Source: Deltaproteobacteria bacterium (GTDB lineage Bacteria; Desulfobacterota; Desulfuromonadia; Geobacterales; Pseudopelobacteraceae). Taken from it: a stretch of 64,000 nt of DNA. Positions 55,262 to 63,826 of the stretch are shown here, piece after piece. Every line of letters begins with the position of its first letter. Position 1 is the first letter of the stretch. The stretch spans positions 1-64,000 of the forward strand of contig JAJZRX010000001.1 in NCBI GenBank assembly GCA_021850095.1, written 5' to 3'. Below the pieces are notes generated by a model. It saw only the letters and a program-made list of their open reading frames with translations, was not told the DNA's origin and did not search any database. Made by a program: the position numbers and the translations under genes.

Positions 55262-56617
55262 ATGCCAACCATATGGATCTGTGACGATGAGGCCGAAAAA
55301 CTGCGTTATCCGGAGAAACTGCTGCGGGGCAGCGGCTACAGGGTAGAAACCTTCAGCCGGGGCGCCGACCTGCTGAAACGGCTGGAAACGGCCGAAGCCG
55401 CAACCTGCGATATTGTGCTGCAGAGCGTATGTCTGCCGGACATGGACGCTCTGCTGCTGCTGAAACAGCTGCACGGCCGTAATCCGGACCTGCCGGTCAT
55501 CTTCCTGACCGGACACGGCACGATCAACGAGGCGGTCCAGGCCATCAAGGAAGGGGCCTACGATTACATCACCAAGCCCTTTCCCCGGGAAAAGCTGCTG
55601 GGGGTGCTGGAACGGGTGCTGGACCACCGGCGGCTGGCCAACGAGAACCTGCAGCTGCGCAAGGAACTTCGGCGCGGGGGCAGCCGGACCGAGACGATGG
55701 TCTTCAGGAGCGCCCGCTTTCGCGAGGTTTATGATCTGACCCTGCAGGTGGCCGAAAGCGATGCCAACATCATGATCCTGGGAGAGTCGGGCACCGGCAA
55801 GGAGCTGATCGCCGGCACGATCCACGCGAACAGCCAGCGGGCCGGCCGGCCGTTCGTGTCGATCAACTGCGCCGCCCTGCCGGATACGCTACTGGAGAGC
55901 CAGCTCTTCGGCCATGTGCGCGGCGCCTTCACCGGCGCGGTCATCAACCAGAAGGGGCTGATCGAAGAGGCCGACGGCGGCACGCTCTTTCTGGACGAGA
56001 TCGGTGATGTCAGCCCGGCCATGCAGGCCAAGCTGCTACGGGTCATACAGGAAAAGGATTTCATCGCGGTCGGCTCGACCTGCTCCAAAAAAGTGGATGT
56101 GCGTTTCGTGGCCGCCACCAACAAGGATCTGCAACGCGAGGTGGCCGAAGGGCGGTTCCGGGAAGATCTGTATTACCGCCTGAATGTGATCACCATCGAC
56201 CTGCCCCCGCTACGCCAGCGGCGTGAGGAGATCGAGCCGCTGGCGCAGCACTTTCTCAAGAACTGCACCAAACGGATGAAAAAAGAACTGCGCGGCATTG
56301 ACAAGGATGCGCTGCAGATCATGCTGCAGTACGATTGGCCCGGCAATGTGCGCGAGCTGGAAAATGTGATCGAACGGGCCGTTATCCTGGCGCGCGGCGA
56401 CACGATTACAGCGGCGCTGCTGCCGATCGGCGCACAGCGCGAGCGGCCGGCCGCCCCGCAGGAGCAGACACCCCTGGTGACGTTGGAGGAGGTTGAGCAC
56501 CGTCACATCGAGGCGGTGCTGTCCCGGACCGGTTTTCATAAAAGCCGCAGCGCCGAAATCCTGGGCATATCCCGCAAAACATTGGACCGAAAGATCGCCG
56601 AATACGGCCTGTCATAA
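55262..56617 (+). CDS. NtrC-type sigma-54 activator with degenerate receiver domain
   Basis: A 451-residue protein: receiver (1-120), AAA+ domain (about 145-380) and Fis-type helix-turn-helix (K-S-R-S-A-E-I-L-G-I-S-R-K-T-L). The AAA+ domain is intact, with G-E-S-G-T-G-K-E, G-A-F-T-G-A for sigma-54 contact, and L-F-L-D-E-I-G-D. In the receiver the acidic pair (D8, D9) and K107 are kept, but the phosphoacceptor position is S55 (D-I-V-L-Q-S-V-C-L-P). It cannot be phosphorylated in the usual way and may be controlled by another means, including the nearby Ser/Thr kinase. Confidence 0.93.
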   Translation: MPTIWICDDEAEKLRYPEKLLRGSGYRVETFSRGADLLKRLETAEAATCDIVLQSVCLPDMDALLLLKQLHGRNPDLPVIFLTGHGTINEAVQAIKEGAYDYITKPFPREKLLGVLERVLDHRRLANENLQLRKELRRGGSRTETMVFRSARFREVYDLTLQVAESDANIMILGESGTGKELIAGTIHANSQRAGRPFVSINCAALPDTLLESQLFGHVRGAFTGAVINQKGLIEEADGGTLFLDEIGDVSPAMQAKLLRVIQEKDFIAVGSTCSKKVDVRFVAATNKDLQREVAEGRFREDLYYRLNVITIDLPPLRQRREEIEPLAQHFLKNCTKRMKKELRGIDKDALQIMLQYDWPGNVRELENVIERAVILARGDTITAALLPIGAQRERPAAPQEQTPLVTLEEVEHRHIEAVLSRTGFHKSRSAEILGISRKTLDRKIAEYGLS

Positions 56618-56859
56618 AATGCAGCGCCTGCGCTGCTGCACCATTATCGGGCAGCCTGCATAAAAAGCAGGCACACCCGGACACTCGGGATGCTTCAGCA
56701 GGCAGGTTATGCACACGTCATCCTGCAGCGCAAGCGCGTGAACTCCGGCTGGAGGGCGCTTCCCCTGTCAATGGCTGCAGCTTGTCAGGATGCTGCCGGT
56801 ATTCGGTAAGATTTTTGCACAACCAGCCCTGAAGAGAGCACCACAGGTCTGGAGCGCGT

Positions 56860-57597
56860 ATGACGGTCACTGCAGAAATACATGGCGGCGCCATCAGCGG
56901 CGAGCTGTTCCGGCAAATGGCCTACAATGAGAAAATGGCCGAGTTGGGACGGATTTCGGCCGGGGTCGTGCACGAACTTAACGCCCCGTTATCCGTAATA
57001 TCATCCGCTTCGCAGATGATTCTGAGGGAGAGCGATCTGCCGGAGTTTGTGCGCGAGATGGTCGCGCGGATCAATTCCGAAGCGCTGCGCCTTTCCCAGC
57101 TGACCCGCGGACTGTTAAGCTTCAGCAGCCACGATGATTCCGGCGGCGAATCCGATGTCAATCTGACGATCGCTTTTGTTCTGGATTTTGTGGGATTCGA
57201 GGCTGCCCAGCGGGGCGTGACGGTTTCCCGTCGGCTGGATTACCGCCTGCCGTTGGTGGCGGTCAACGGCAACGCTCTCAAGCAGATGCTGCTCAACATC
57301 GTCATGAATGCCCTGCAGGCTATGGCTGATGCGAGCGGAACCGTGCTGGTGGAATCCTCTGCAACCCCGGAAGGCAGGATCCGGATTGCGATCAGTGACA
57401 GCGGGCCCGGTATGGCGCCAGCCACGGTTTCAAAAATATTCGAGCCGTACTTTACGACCAAAACCGGAGAAGGGGGAACCGGTCTGGGCCTGTTTGTCAC
57501 CAGAACCCTGGCGGAGCAGTATGGTGGAAGCATCGATGTGGTCAGCCGGCCGGGCGAGGGGGCCTGCTTCAGCATCACCTTTGACGCTGCGGAATAA
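56860..57597 (+). CDS. Small soluble histidine kinase
   Basis: A 245-residue kinase consisting of HisKA (H in V-V-H-E-L-N-A-P-L) and an ATPase domain (L-N-I-V-M-N-A-L-Q-A-M, D-S-G-P-G-M, G-T-G-L-G-L-F-V). It has only about 25 residues before the kinase core, so no sensor or membrane domain is present; input must come from a partner. It lies 242 bases after the NtrC-type gene whose receiver lacks the acceptor Asp, so the two may not form a normal pair. Confidence 0.88.
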   Translation: MTVTAEIHGGAISGELFRQMAYNEKMAELGRISAGVVHELNAPLSVISSASQMILRESDLPEFVREMVARINSEALRLSQLTRGLLSFSSHDDSGGESDVNLTIAFVLDFVGFEAAQRGVTVSRRLDYRLPLVAVNGNALKQMLLNIVMNALQAMADASGTVLVESSATPEGRIRIAISDSGPGMAPATVSKIFEPYFTTKTGEGGTGLGLFVTRTLAEQYGGSIDVVSRPGEGACFSITFDAAE

Positions 57598-57620
57598 TCC
57601 GGAGCATCTGATTGATAAAC

Positions 57621-57660
57621 AAAGGCCGCTTGTCCGATCTGATCGGTCAAGCGGCCTTTG
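57621..57660. terminator. Hairpin between converging kinase and rlpA genes
   Basis: AAAGGCCGCTTG pairs with CAAGCGGCCTTT around a 15-base loop. It lies 23 bases after the kinase stop and before the rlpA end, so it may act in both directions; T-runs are short. Confidence 0.7.
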
Positions 57661-57683
57661 GCGTCGTGCTGTGAAAAGAATAC

Positions 57684-58175
57684 TTATGCCGGTTTTTCCA
57701 GTTTCTCCTGTAGCAGGGGGACGATAACGACCTTGATCTTGCCCTTGCCCCACAGGCCGATCTTTTTGGCGGCGGCGCGGGACAGGTCGATGAAGTGGAA
57801 CGCTTTCGGGGCGCAGCGATCGGTGATGGTTACATGAACTTCCTGTTTGGTGGCCGGATTGACAACCCGCACCACGGTGCCGATCGGCAGGCTTTCGTGG
57901 GCGGCGGTCAGCTTGTCGGGATTGTAGCGGTGGCCGGAAGTCGTCCGGCGCCCCTCAAAACGCTTGGCATAATAGGTGGCAACACCTTCGACCGACTCAT
58001 AGGGGCTGCTTTTTAAAAGCAGTTCCTCCAACACGGCGGCGGTCGGGTGTAAAAGCTCCTGCCTCGGAGTCTCGCCAGCGCCGGAAATCTGCTCGGCCCG
58101 GACGACGGATGCGGTCTGCAAAAGCGTCACAACGGCGAGCAGCAGCGTTATCGTATTGGAAAATAAACGAATCAT
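57684..58175 (-). CDS. rlpA: RlpA-type septal ring protein
   Basis: A 163-residue exported protein (signal cut after V-V-R-A) with a double-psi beta-barrel: G-V-A-T-Y-Y, T-S-G-H-R-Y-N, A-A-H-E-S-L-P-I-G-T, T-D-R-C-A-P and D-L-S-R-A-A-A-K-K-I-G. RlpA in other species is an outer-membrane lytic transglycosylase that cleaves naked glycan. No SPOR domain or lipobox is present, so it is a minimal form. Confidence 0.86.
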   Translation of the reverse strand: MIRLFSNTITLLLAVVTLLQTASVVRAEQISGAGETPRQELLHPTAAVLEELLLKSSPYESVEGVATYYAKRFEGRRTTSGHRYNPDKLTAAHESLPIGTVVRVVNPATKQEVHVTITDRCAPKAFHFIDLSRAAAKKIGLWGKGKIKVVIVPLLQEKLEKPA

Positions 58176-58207
58176 GGCGGCGTTTATACTACGACCAGCC
58201 CGACAAG

Positions 58208-59092
58208 TCAAGTTTTGCGCAGGTATTCGCCGATTCCCTCTTTGAATCCGCGTGGTTGAAAGCCGAATGTTCTCTGCCAGGCGCCATCGCAGATGCTCTC
58301 CTCCAGCAGCATCTGCAGCTGATCGGAGGTGATCGGAAACTGTGGCAGACTTTGCATGACCGGGATGATCATCTTCATCAGCCCCAGCGGCGCGTGCGGC
58401 TTGAACGGCTTCGACCTGCCTATGGCTGCGGCAATCGTATCCAGCAGCTCTTCATAACCCATGCGGTCGTTGCCGCACAGTTCATAGCTCTGACCGACCG
58501 TTTCCGGCTTTTCCAGCGCCAGGGCAAAGCAGCACGCCACGTCATCGGCATGAATCGGCTGCAGGCGGTAGCTGCCGCTGCCGATGACCGGCATGACCGG
58601 CGCCAGCCGCAGCTGATCAGCCAGCATGTTGATGAAGGCGTCTTTCGGGCCGAAAATCAGCGACGGGCGAAAAATGGTCCACTCCAGGCCGCTGGCGCGC
58701 ACCAGTTCCTCGGCCTGCCATTTGGTCCGGTGGTATTCCGCCACCGCATCCGGACGGGTTCCCAGGGCCGACATCTGCAGATAACGGCGGACGCCCCCCT
58801 TGCGGGCCGCCAGCAGCAGGTTGTCGGTCGCCTGGACGTGCAGCTTCCTGAAGGTGACCCCTTTCGAAGGGAACTCGCGGATAATGCCGACCAGATTGAT
58901 AGCGGCGTCACACCCATTGAGCGCCTCTTCAAAAGTTTCCGGCCGGGATACGTCCCCCTCGACCTGTTCGATCCCATCGGAAGCTTGTCTGCGCTGATGG
59001 GTCAGCAGACGCAGTTGGTGCCCGCGCTGCAGCAGTTCGCGGACCAGGTGGCCGCCAACAAAGCCGGTGCCGCCGCTGATGAAGATTTTCAT
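58208..59092 (-). CDS. NAD(P)-binding atypical SDR (NDUFA9-like)
   Basis: A 294-residue Rossmann protein with T-G-F-V-G at the NAD(P) loop (G-G-T-G-F-V-G-G-H), D-A-A-I-N-L-V-G, and Y-H-R-T-K in the place of the Y-x-x-x-K active site. It resembles the complex I NDUFA9/NAD-dependent epimerase-like group. The start at 59092 gives the family N-terminus M-K-I-F-I-S-G-G. Substrate unknown. Confidence 0.84.
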   Translation of the reverse strand: MKIFISGGTGFVGGHLVRELLQRGHQLRLLTHQRRQASDGIEQVEGDVSRPETFEEALNGCDAAINLVGIIREFPSKGVTFRKLHVQATDNLLLAARKGGVRRYLQMSALGTRPDAVAEYHRTKWQAEELVRASGLEWTIFRPSLIFGPKDAFINMLADQLRLAPVMPVIGSGSYRLQPIHADDVACCFALALEKPETVGQSYELCGNDRMGYEELLDTIAAAIGRSKPFKPHAPLGLMKMIIPVMQSLPQFPITSDQLQMLLEESICDGAWQRTFGFQPRGFKEGIGEYLRKT

Positions 59093-59280
59093 ACCGTCCT
59101 CCGCACTGCCTGTCCGGGCACACGCCAAATCTGCCGGACAGTCTGCAATAGAATTTTGAATGAAAATATACCTCTGCGGCGGTTAACTATCAATAGAGTT
59201 TAATCACATTCACTCGCTTCCATATAACCGGGCTGATGCTCATTTCAAAAAAAAGCACGATGTTATCCTGAAATAGCCAG

Positions 59281-59322
59281 GGCTCAACCGCAGACACCAG
59301 CTGTGTCGTCTGCGGTTGAGCC
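59281..59322 (-). terminator. Strong hairpin after the Cys-rich protein gene
   Basis: GGCTCAACCGCAGAC and GTCTGCGGTTGAGCC pair perfectly over 15 bases and contain an inner CAGCTG dyad. No T-run follows, so it may be a stability element or a partial terminator. Confidence 0.6.
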
Positions 59323-59332
59323 CCCAAAAACC

Positions 59333-61747
59333 TTAATCGTTGTCATCCCCCTGCAGGTCATTGCAGATACAGACCGCCCAGGGCAGCGACCAGGCGTGAT
59401 GGTAGCCGCCGTTCCAGCCGTCGCTCCAGGTTTTGTCCTGGGCATACAGCTGGAAGGTGTAGCCGCAGCATTCGCCCCGTTTGAGCGAGAATCCGGCCGG
59501 AACCGTGTAATGCTCACCGGCCGGGATGCTTGGCGCACAGACGGCGTCGAAGGCCCGCAGGTCGAGCTGGGTCAGCAGGCCGGCCATCTTGGCGGGTAAC
59601 GGTGGCGGGGCCGGACAGCCGCCTGTCGCGGGCAGCGGTTCGCAGCGGGTGCCGGGGTCGCCGACCCGCTGGGTCCCGATGAGCGGGTTGGCGCCATAGG
59701 TCACCAGGTCCGGGGTGATCGGTACCACCAGGCTCGGCCCGCCCTGGCGGGTAATGACGAGATGGTAGAAGTCGAAATTGTTACTCGGATAGCTTGGGTC
59801 ACTTTCGTCGATATACTCGTCATAGGCGATGCCGAACATCCCGCGCGGCCAGGGTATGGCGCAGGGTGCGCCCTCCGGAACGAACTGGGAAAGTTTGAGG
59901 TCCGAGCAGCCGGGAAGTCCCTCGATGCCGCTGAACTCGACCGAGATCGGCTTGTTGTCGAACCAGACCCGCTGGGTGTCGTAGAAGAGGTTTCCGAGGG
60001 TATCCTCCACCTGCAGAAGCAGGGTGTATTTGCCGCTTCTGCAGCGGTGATGGGGGTCGGGACAGCCGCCTGCATCGTTCACGCCGAGCGGCAGGAGCCC
60101 GGCACTGTTGAAGCAGAAGTCCTGCAACTTCCAGATCTTGAAGGGCGAGCCAAAGAGGTCGATTTCAGCCTCGACGAAGTGTGTGGTCAGCGCCCGCTCG
60201 ATAAGTTGATTCCAGGGCCCCCGTTTCTGCAGTTCAGCAGCCGGGTTCGCGTCGGTATAACAGGTCGGCCCGTAGGGAACCAGTAGCGAACCGCTGAAAT
60301 CGGCCGGATTAAAGCCCACCTCGCCCGGCCCGGGCAACCACTCCAGTCCGAAACGGAGATCGAAGCACTTGATCTTGCGATTATTGCATTCGCCGACAAA
60401 GGCGCTCCCTTTGACCGTCACGCAGCCGCCAACCGGTACGATCATGCCGCCCGGGTTGCCGCTGACGATGGGTGAGCTGGAAACAAAGGGACCCGGCGGG
60501 GTCTGTACCGGGGCGTTGGCCACCCGGTCGATCCAGACCAGACGTTTGAAAAGGCTGAACTGGGTGCAGTGACAGCAGCGGGCGGCGTTCGGCAGTGACG
60601 AATAGACGCAGAGCCTGATTTCATAGGATCCGGCCGGCAGCGCGGTCGTATCAAGCCAGCCGAGGGTTCCCGCCACCATCGGAGCGGTGCCGGCAGCGCC
60701 TCCGCCGGGGTAGATCATGCCGAGCGATTGCCAGTTGCTGTTGTCATCGCAGGGATCGCCTTCGACTTTGCGCCATTCAAGGGTGTAATGATGGAAAAAG
60801 CCGCCGGTAGCGGTGCCGACAATCTCCACCACCAGTCCGCCGCCGCCGGATTTGGGAACCTCTTCCGTGCATCCGTGCGGCTTGATCAGTTTGCAGGTCA
60901 GGGGCTTGAAGCAGTGGCGCAGACAGATGAAGTAGCGCAGGAGACACCTGACCGCTTCAAGCAGGTTCCGGGAACGGGCCAGACACCAGCCGAACCTGAT
61001 TGCGCACAGGCACCAGCAGCGGCAGAACCAGAAGCGCGGATCCTGGCGGTACTTCTCGAATACCTCCCGCCCGAATACCAGCGGCGCCCGCTCGATGGTC
61101 AGGAACTGGTTAATCAGGTCGCCAGCCTCGTTAAGTCCTTCGTCGCAGCCTATTTTGCCGGCAATGGTGTCGTCGGCGGTTTCAAAGGAACTGTCCAGGC
61201 TTGCCAGCTGTCGGGCCAGGTATGGTTTATAAACTTCAGCGAAGGCCTTGACGAGCTGCCGGAAATCCTGGCGTTCTTCCTCTGTCAGGGGGCGCCCGGC
61301 TGGATTGTTGCCGACTGACGCCCGGACGCACAGCCAGAAGCGGTACAGGTAGTAGACCGCGGCCCGCCAGCTCCTAGCCCGATGGAGAAGCCAGCCAAAG
61401 GTGTAACAGCAGAGCAGGTGCTTCTGGCACCAGCGCCACTGATCTACTGGGCCCAGTTGCTCAAGGGCGCTGGCCGGCAGCAGCCGCAACACCACCTTCT
61501 CATCGGCCAGCCGGGCGAAAAGGCGGTTTGCCAGTGCCAGTTCGTCGTCGCACGAAGGGGCCGTGTCGAGGGCTTCCTTTTGCAACTCTTCCGGCGATTG
61601 GGACCGTTTCAGCTCTTCTTCGAGAAGAGGCCGATAGGCGTTGAGCAGTTCCTGAAGGACAATCTGGAAATCCTCTTTGTTGACATCTTCGGGCAGCAGA
61701 CCGGCCGCATAGGCGGCTTCAATAGTTTCCGTGGTTTTTTTTGCCAT
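59333..61747 (-). CDS. Large Cys/Trp-rich protein with an internal duplication, unknown function
   Basis: An 804-residue protein with no signal peptide. The N-terminal 290 residues hold two copies of a helical module of about 125 residues: each starts with a D-F-x-x-L segment and Y-x-P-x-L, and ends with a Trp/Cys-rich pair of helices (W-R-W-C-Q-K-H-L-L-C-C-Y and F-W-F-C-R-C-W-C-L-C-A-I, both followed by F-G-W and A-R-S). The rest is beta-rich, with many Pro/Gly turns, paired cysteines and Ig-like patterns. AGGAG stands before the ATG at 61747. I do not recognise the family, and no operon partner is evident. More than 30 cysteines in a protein without a signal is notable. Confidence 0.8.
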   Translation of the reverse strand: MAKKTTETIEAAYAAGLLPEDVNKEDFQIVLQELLNAYRPLLEEELKRSQSPEELQKEALDTAPSCDDELALANRLFARLADEKVVLRLLPASALEQLGPVDQWRWCQKHLLCCYTFGWLLHRARSWRAAVYYLYRFWLCVRASVGNNPAGRPLTEEERQDFRQLVKAFAEVYKPYLARQLASLDSSFETADDTIAGKIGCDEGLNEAGDLINQFLTIERAPLVFGREVFEKYRQDPRFWFCRCWCLCAIRFGWCLARSRNLLEAVRCLLRYFICLRHCFKPLTCKLIKPHGCTEEVPKSGGGGLVVEIVGTATGGFFHHYTLEWRKVEGDPCDDNSNWQSLGMIYPGGGAAGTAPMVAGTLGWLDTTALPAGSYEIRLCVYSSLPNAARCCHCTQFSLFKRLVWIDRVANAPVQTPPGPFVSSSPIVSGNPGGMIVPVGGCVTVKGSAFVGECNNRKIKCFDLRFGLEWLPGPGEVGFNPADFSGSLLVPYGPTCYTDANPAAELQKRGPWNQLIERALTTHFVEAEIDLFGSPFKIWKLQDFCFNSAGLLPLGVNDAGGCPDPHHRCRSGKYTLLLQVEDTLGNLFYDTQRVWFDNKPISVEFSGIEGLPGCSDLKLSQFVPEGAPCAIPWPRGMFGIAYDEYIDESDPSYPSNNFDFYHLVITRQGGPSLVVPITPDLVTYGANPLIGTQRVGDPGTRCEPLPATGGCPAPPPLPAKMAGLLTQLDLRAFDAVCAPSIPAGEHYTVPAGFSLKRGECCGYTFQLYAQDKTWSDGWNGGYHHAWSLPWAVCICNDLQGDDND

Positions 61748-62116
61748 GTGCTGTTTCTCCTTTCGTTGGTGGATAGCGTGCAGATCCACGTCTGCCGGCG
61801 GATTCAAACGAGGGTTCACGGTGAATTTGATTTTTTGATGGCTGGCTGGCTGGTGCATAACGATACAGCAATAGGGAGGGATGACAAGATGACTAACGGC
61901 TAATTATTATAGCATCTTAAGTATTAATACCTGTGGTTGGATATGCGTATGCAAGGACTCTGGCTGGCTTCAACTGCGGTTTCCGTAAAAGCCCCTTAAA
62001 AACAAAAATGGCAGGATCCGGGCGGAAAACCGCCAGACCCTGCCAAAATTGAGTACTATAACTTCAGAGATGCAATTTTTATGATGTAACCGATTCGAAC
62101 GTAACCGGTTTGAGTG
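61748..62116. other. Intergenic region; terminator only
   Basis: About 370 bases between the Cys-rich protein gene and the 65-residue protein gene, both on the minus strand. It holds the terminator at 62001-62044; I see no ORF, clear promoter or repeat in the rest. Confidence 0.5.
62001..62044 (-). terminator. Intrinsic terminator of the small protein gene
   Basis: On the minus strand TGGCAGGGT pairs with the distal CCTGCCA, with an inner GGCGG-TTTT-CCGCC stem, followed by TTTTTG. Confidence 0.82.
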
Positions 62117-62314
62117 TCAATGAATCATTTCGGAGCACTCCCTGCGCTCCCACGAATCAAGCTCGCCGTTTTCAAGACGAACCTGAACCGTTTCTCCCTC
62201 CAGGGTACAGCCGAACGAGATACCTTTTTCACCGGTTTTGACGTTTGTCAATACTACGCCTTCATCACGCTGTTCGGTCCGGTAGCAGACCTGCTGATAG
62301 TTTTGAACTCTCAT
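62117..62314 (-). CDS. Small conserved hypothetical protein
   Basis: A 65-residue protein with a likely single beta domain (Q-V-C-Y-R-T-E-Q, G-V-V-L-T-N-V, G-C-T-L-E-G-E). The ATG at 62314 has AAGGAAGGTG upstream; the longer frame to 62356 does not. It follows the ferritin-like gene by 42 bases and is probably in the same transcript. Function unknown. Confidence 0.7.
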   Translation of the reverse strand: MRVQNYQQVCYRTEQRDEGVVLTNVKTGEKGISFGCTLEGETVQVRLENGELDSWERRECSEMIH

Positions 62315-62356
62315 GGCACACCTTCCTTTCTGAAAACTGATTGCCGTGTCGCGCAA

Positions 62357-62851
62357 TCAGAGTGAACGCAAATTGGAAAACTCTCCCCACTCCAGATAGC
62401 AATCCGGAGCTTCCACAAAATCGTAGATTCCTTCGACTTCTTTCAGGTGATGTTTCTCATTTTCGGCCAGCCAGGTCAGAAGCGCCTTGGTGTTCAGATT
62501 GGGCTCGGCCCTGGCCATCCCTTCGCACAGCCTGATCATCTCTTCTTCGGCCTGCAGGACATGATCAAAAGCGTCCCGGTCGCGCCGCATCGCTTTGGTG
62601 ATATCGTGGGTGAACAACAGCTCCCGGAAACCGTTCATGACATGAGCGGCCCGTTCCACCAGTTCCGACTCGGCATCGGCGCCGCGGGCGGCTTTCCTGG
62701 CCGCTTCCAGGGCATCCATATGCTTCCTCTGGCTGTCTGCCAGAAGGCGGTACAACTCGCTCAATTCGCGATCCTGCACATCCTTGCCGAGAGTTTCATA
62801 AAAGCGCAGGCAGTCATCTTCGAATCGTGTCATAAAATCCAGTGCGTTCAT
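62357..62851 (-). CDS. Ferritin-like / rubrerythrin-type protein
   Basis: A 164-residue four-helix protein (A-L-D-F-M-T-R-F-E-D-D, A-E-E-E-M-I-R-L-C-E, E-N-E-K-H-H-L-K-E). Ferritin-like proteins use two E-x-x-H motifs for a di-iron site. The second is present (E-N-E-K-H-H), but the first reads Q-R-K-H with no Glu, so iron binding may be altered or lost. AAGGAGGTGAG stands before the ATG at 62851. It may deal with iron or peroxide. Confidence 0.8.
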   Translation of the reverse strand: MNALDFMTRFEDDCLRFYETLGKDVQDRELSELYRLLADSQRKHMDALEAARKAARGADAESELVERAAHVMNGFRELLFTHDITKAMRRDRDAFDHVLQAEEEMIRLCEGMARAEPNLNTKALLTWLAENEKHHLKEVEGIYDFVEAPDCYLEWGEFSNLRSL

Positions 62852-62876
62852 AAAACTCACCTCCTTTTATGAAGTG

Positions 62877-62924
62877 AGTATACCACAATCGGATAAACAA
62901 GACTATAAAAGTCTTCTATTGATT
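62877..62924 (-). promoter_or_regulatory. Promoter with dyad before the ferritin-like gene
   Basis: On the minus strand AAGACT-TTTAT-AGTCTT (62908-62924) lies 17 bases before a -10 TATACT. The dyad would cover the -35, so repressor control is plausible. Confidence 0.35.
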
Positions 62925-63001
62925 CGCTAATGCTGATTGATGTGCAAAAGAATCATGGTTGGTTGTGCGGATCAGGGGAATCGGGAAGAAATGACGCCGG
63001 G

Positions 63002-63826
63002 CTAGTCATAGGTTTTCCTTACAAGGTGGGCCAGCAGCGCGATCAGCAGCATGACCGATACGGCCAGGGCTCCGGCTATCTTGCGCCGCTGGACGGCCTG
63101 GTCCCATTCGGTCAGAACAGCCTGGATCTTCTTCAGTTCAAGCTGAATCCGGGCCGCTTGCTTGTTGACCGTTTCCAGATTGACGTTGTGAAACAGGGAG
63201 TGGAAGCTGTTGCGCAGGGAAAACAGCTCCTTTTCCAGCTTCTCGGTGTTGCTGCCGATCTTTTTAAAGTCGTTCAGGCGGGTTTCGGTCGCCACGAGCA
63301 GCCCTTCAGTTTCCTGCATGGCAGCCCGGATCGTGCGGGCCCGCTCGTAGCTGTGGCAGCGGCTGCAGCTTTTTTCGTTGATCAGTTCCAGTGTGGCCTT
63401 TAGAACCTGGTGATTGCCGTGGCAGGTGACGCAAGTTGGGCCGCCCCGGCCCAGGGCCAGGCCGTGGGCGCTGGCCAGATAATCCCTCATCACGCCCACA
63501 TGGCAGCGGCCGCAGAAGGCCGGGATGTCCGGTTCCTGGGGGACACCCAAAAAGCCGCGCTGCGGGTTCATGGCGTTGGCGGCGTCCTGCGGGTCACCAC
63601 CGTGGCAGTCATGGCAGGCGATGTCGTTTTCGGCATGGATGCTGCCCCGCCAGAGCCGAATCGGCTGGCTGTATATTTCCGGCAGACCAGAGTGGCACTG
63701 GATGCAGACGATTTCGGCCGTCTCCTGGGCCAGGCCGGGCCGCGTCAGCAGGAGTGCGATCAGAATCAGTGGAATCAGGCTGAAAAGCCGCATGAAGTTT
63801 GCCATGATTATTTCCCGATACCTCAT
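63002..63826 (-). CDS. Pentaheme c-type cytochrome with coiled coil and C-terminal membrane helix
   Basis: A 274-residue protein with an N-terminal membrane/signal segment (residues about 12-34), five C-x-x-C-H sites (C-I-Q-C-H, C-H-D-C-H, C-G-R-C-H, C-V-T-C-H, C-S-R-C-H), a coiled coil (residues about 175-240) and a C-terminal membrane helix. The ATG at 63826 overlaps the stop of the upstream cytochrome b gene (ATGA), so the start is supported; 63805 is an alternative. It probably takes electrons from a menaquinol-oxidising cytochrome b/c complex and passes them into the periplasm. Confidence 0.9.
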   Translation of the reverse strand: MRYREIIMANFMRLFSLIPLILIALLLTRPGLAQETAEIVCIQCHSGLPEIYSQPIRLWRGSIHAENDIACHDCHGGDPQDAANAMNPQRGFLGVPQEPDIPAFCGRCHVGVMRDYLASAHGLALGRGGPTCVTCHGNHQVLKATLELINEKSCSRCHSYERARTIRAAMQETEGLLVATETRLNDFKKIGSNTEKLEKELFSLRNSFHSLFHNVNLETVNKQAARIQLELKKIQAVLTEWDQAVQRRKIAGALAVSVMLLIALLAHLVRKTYD

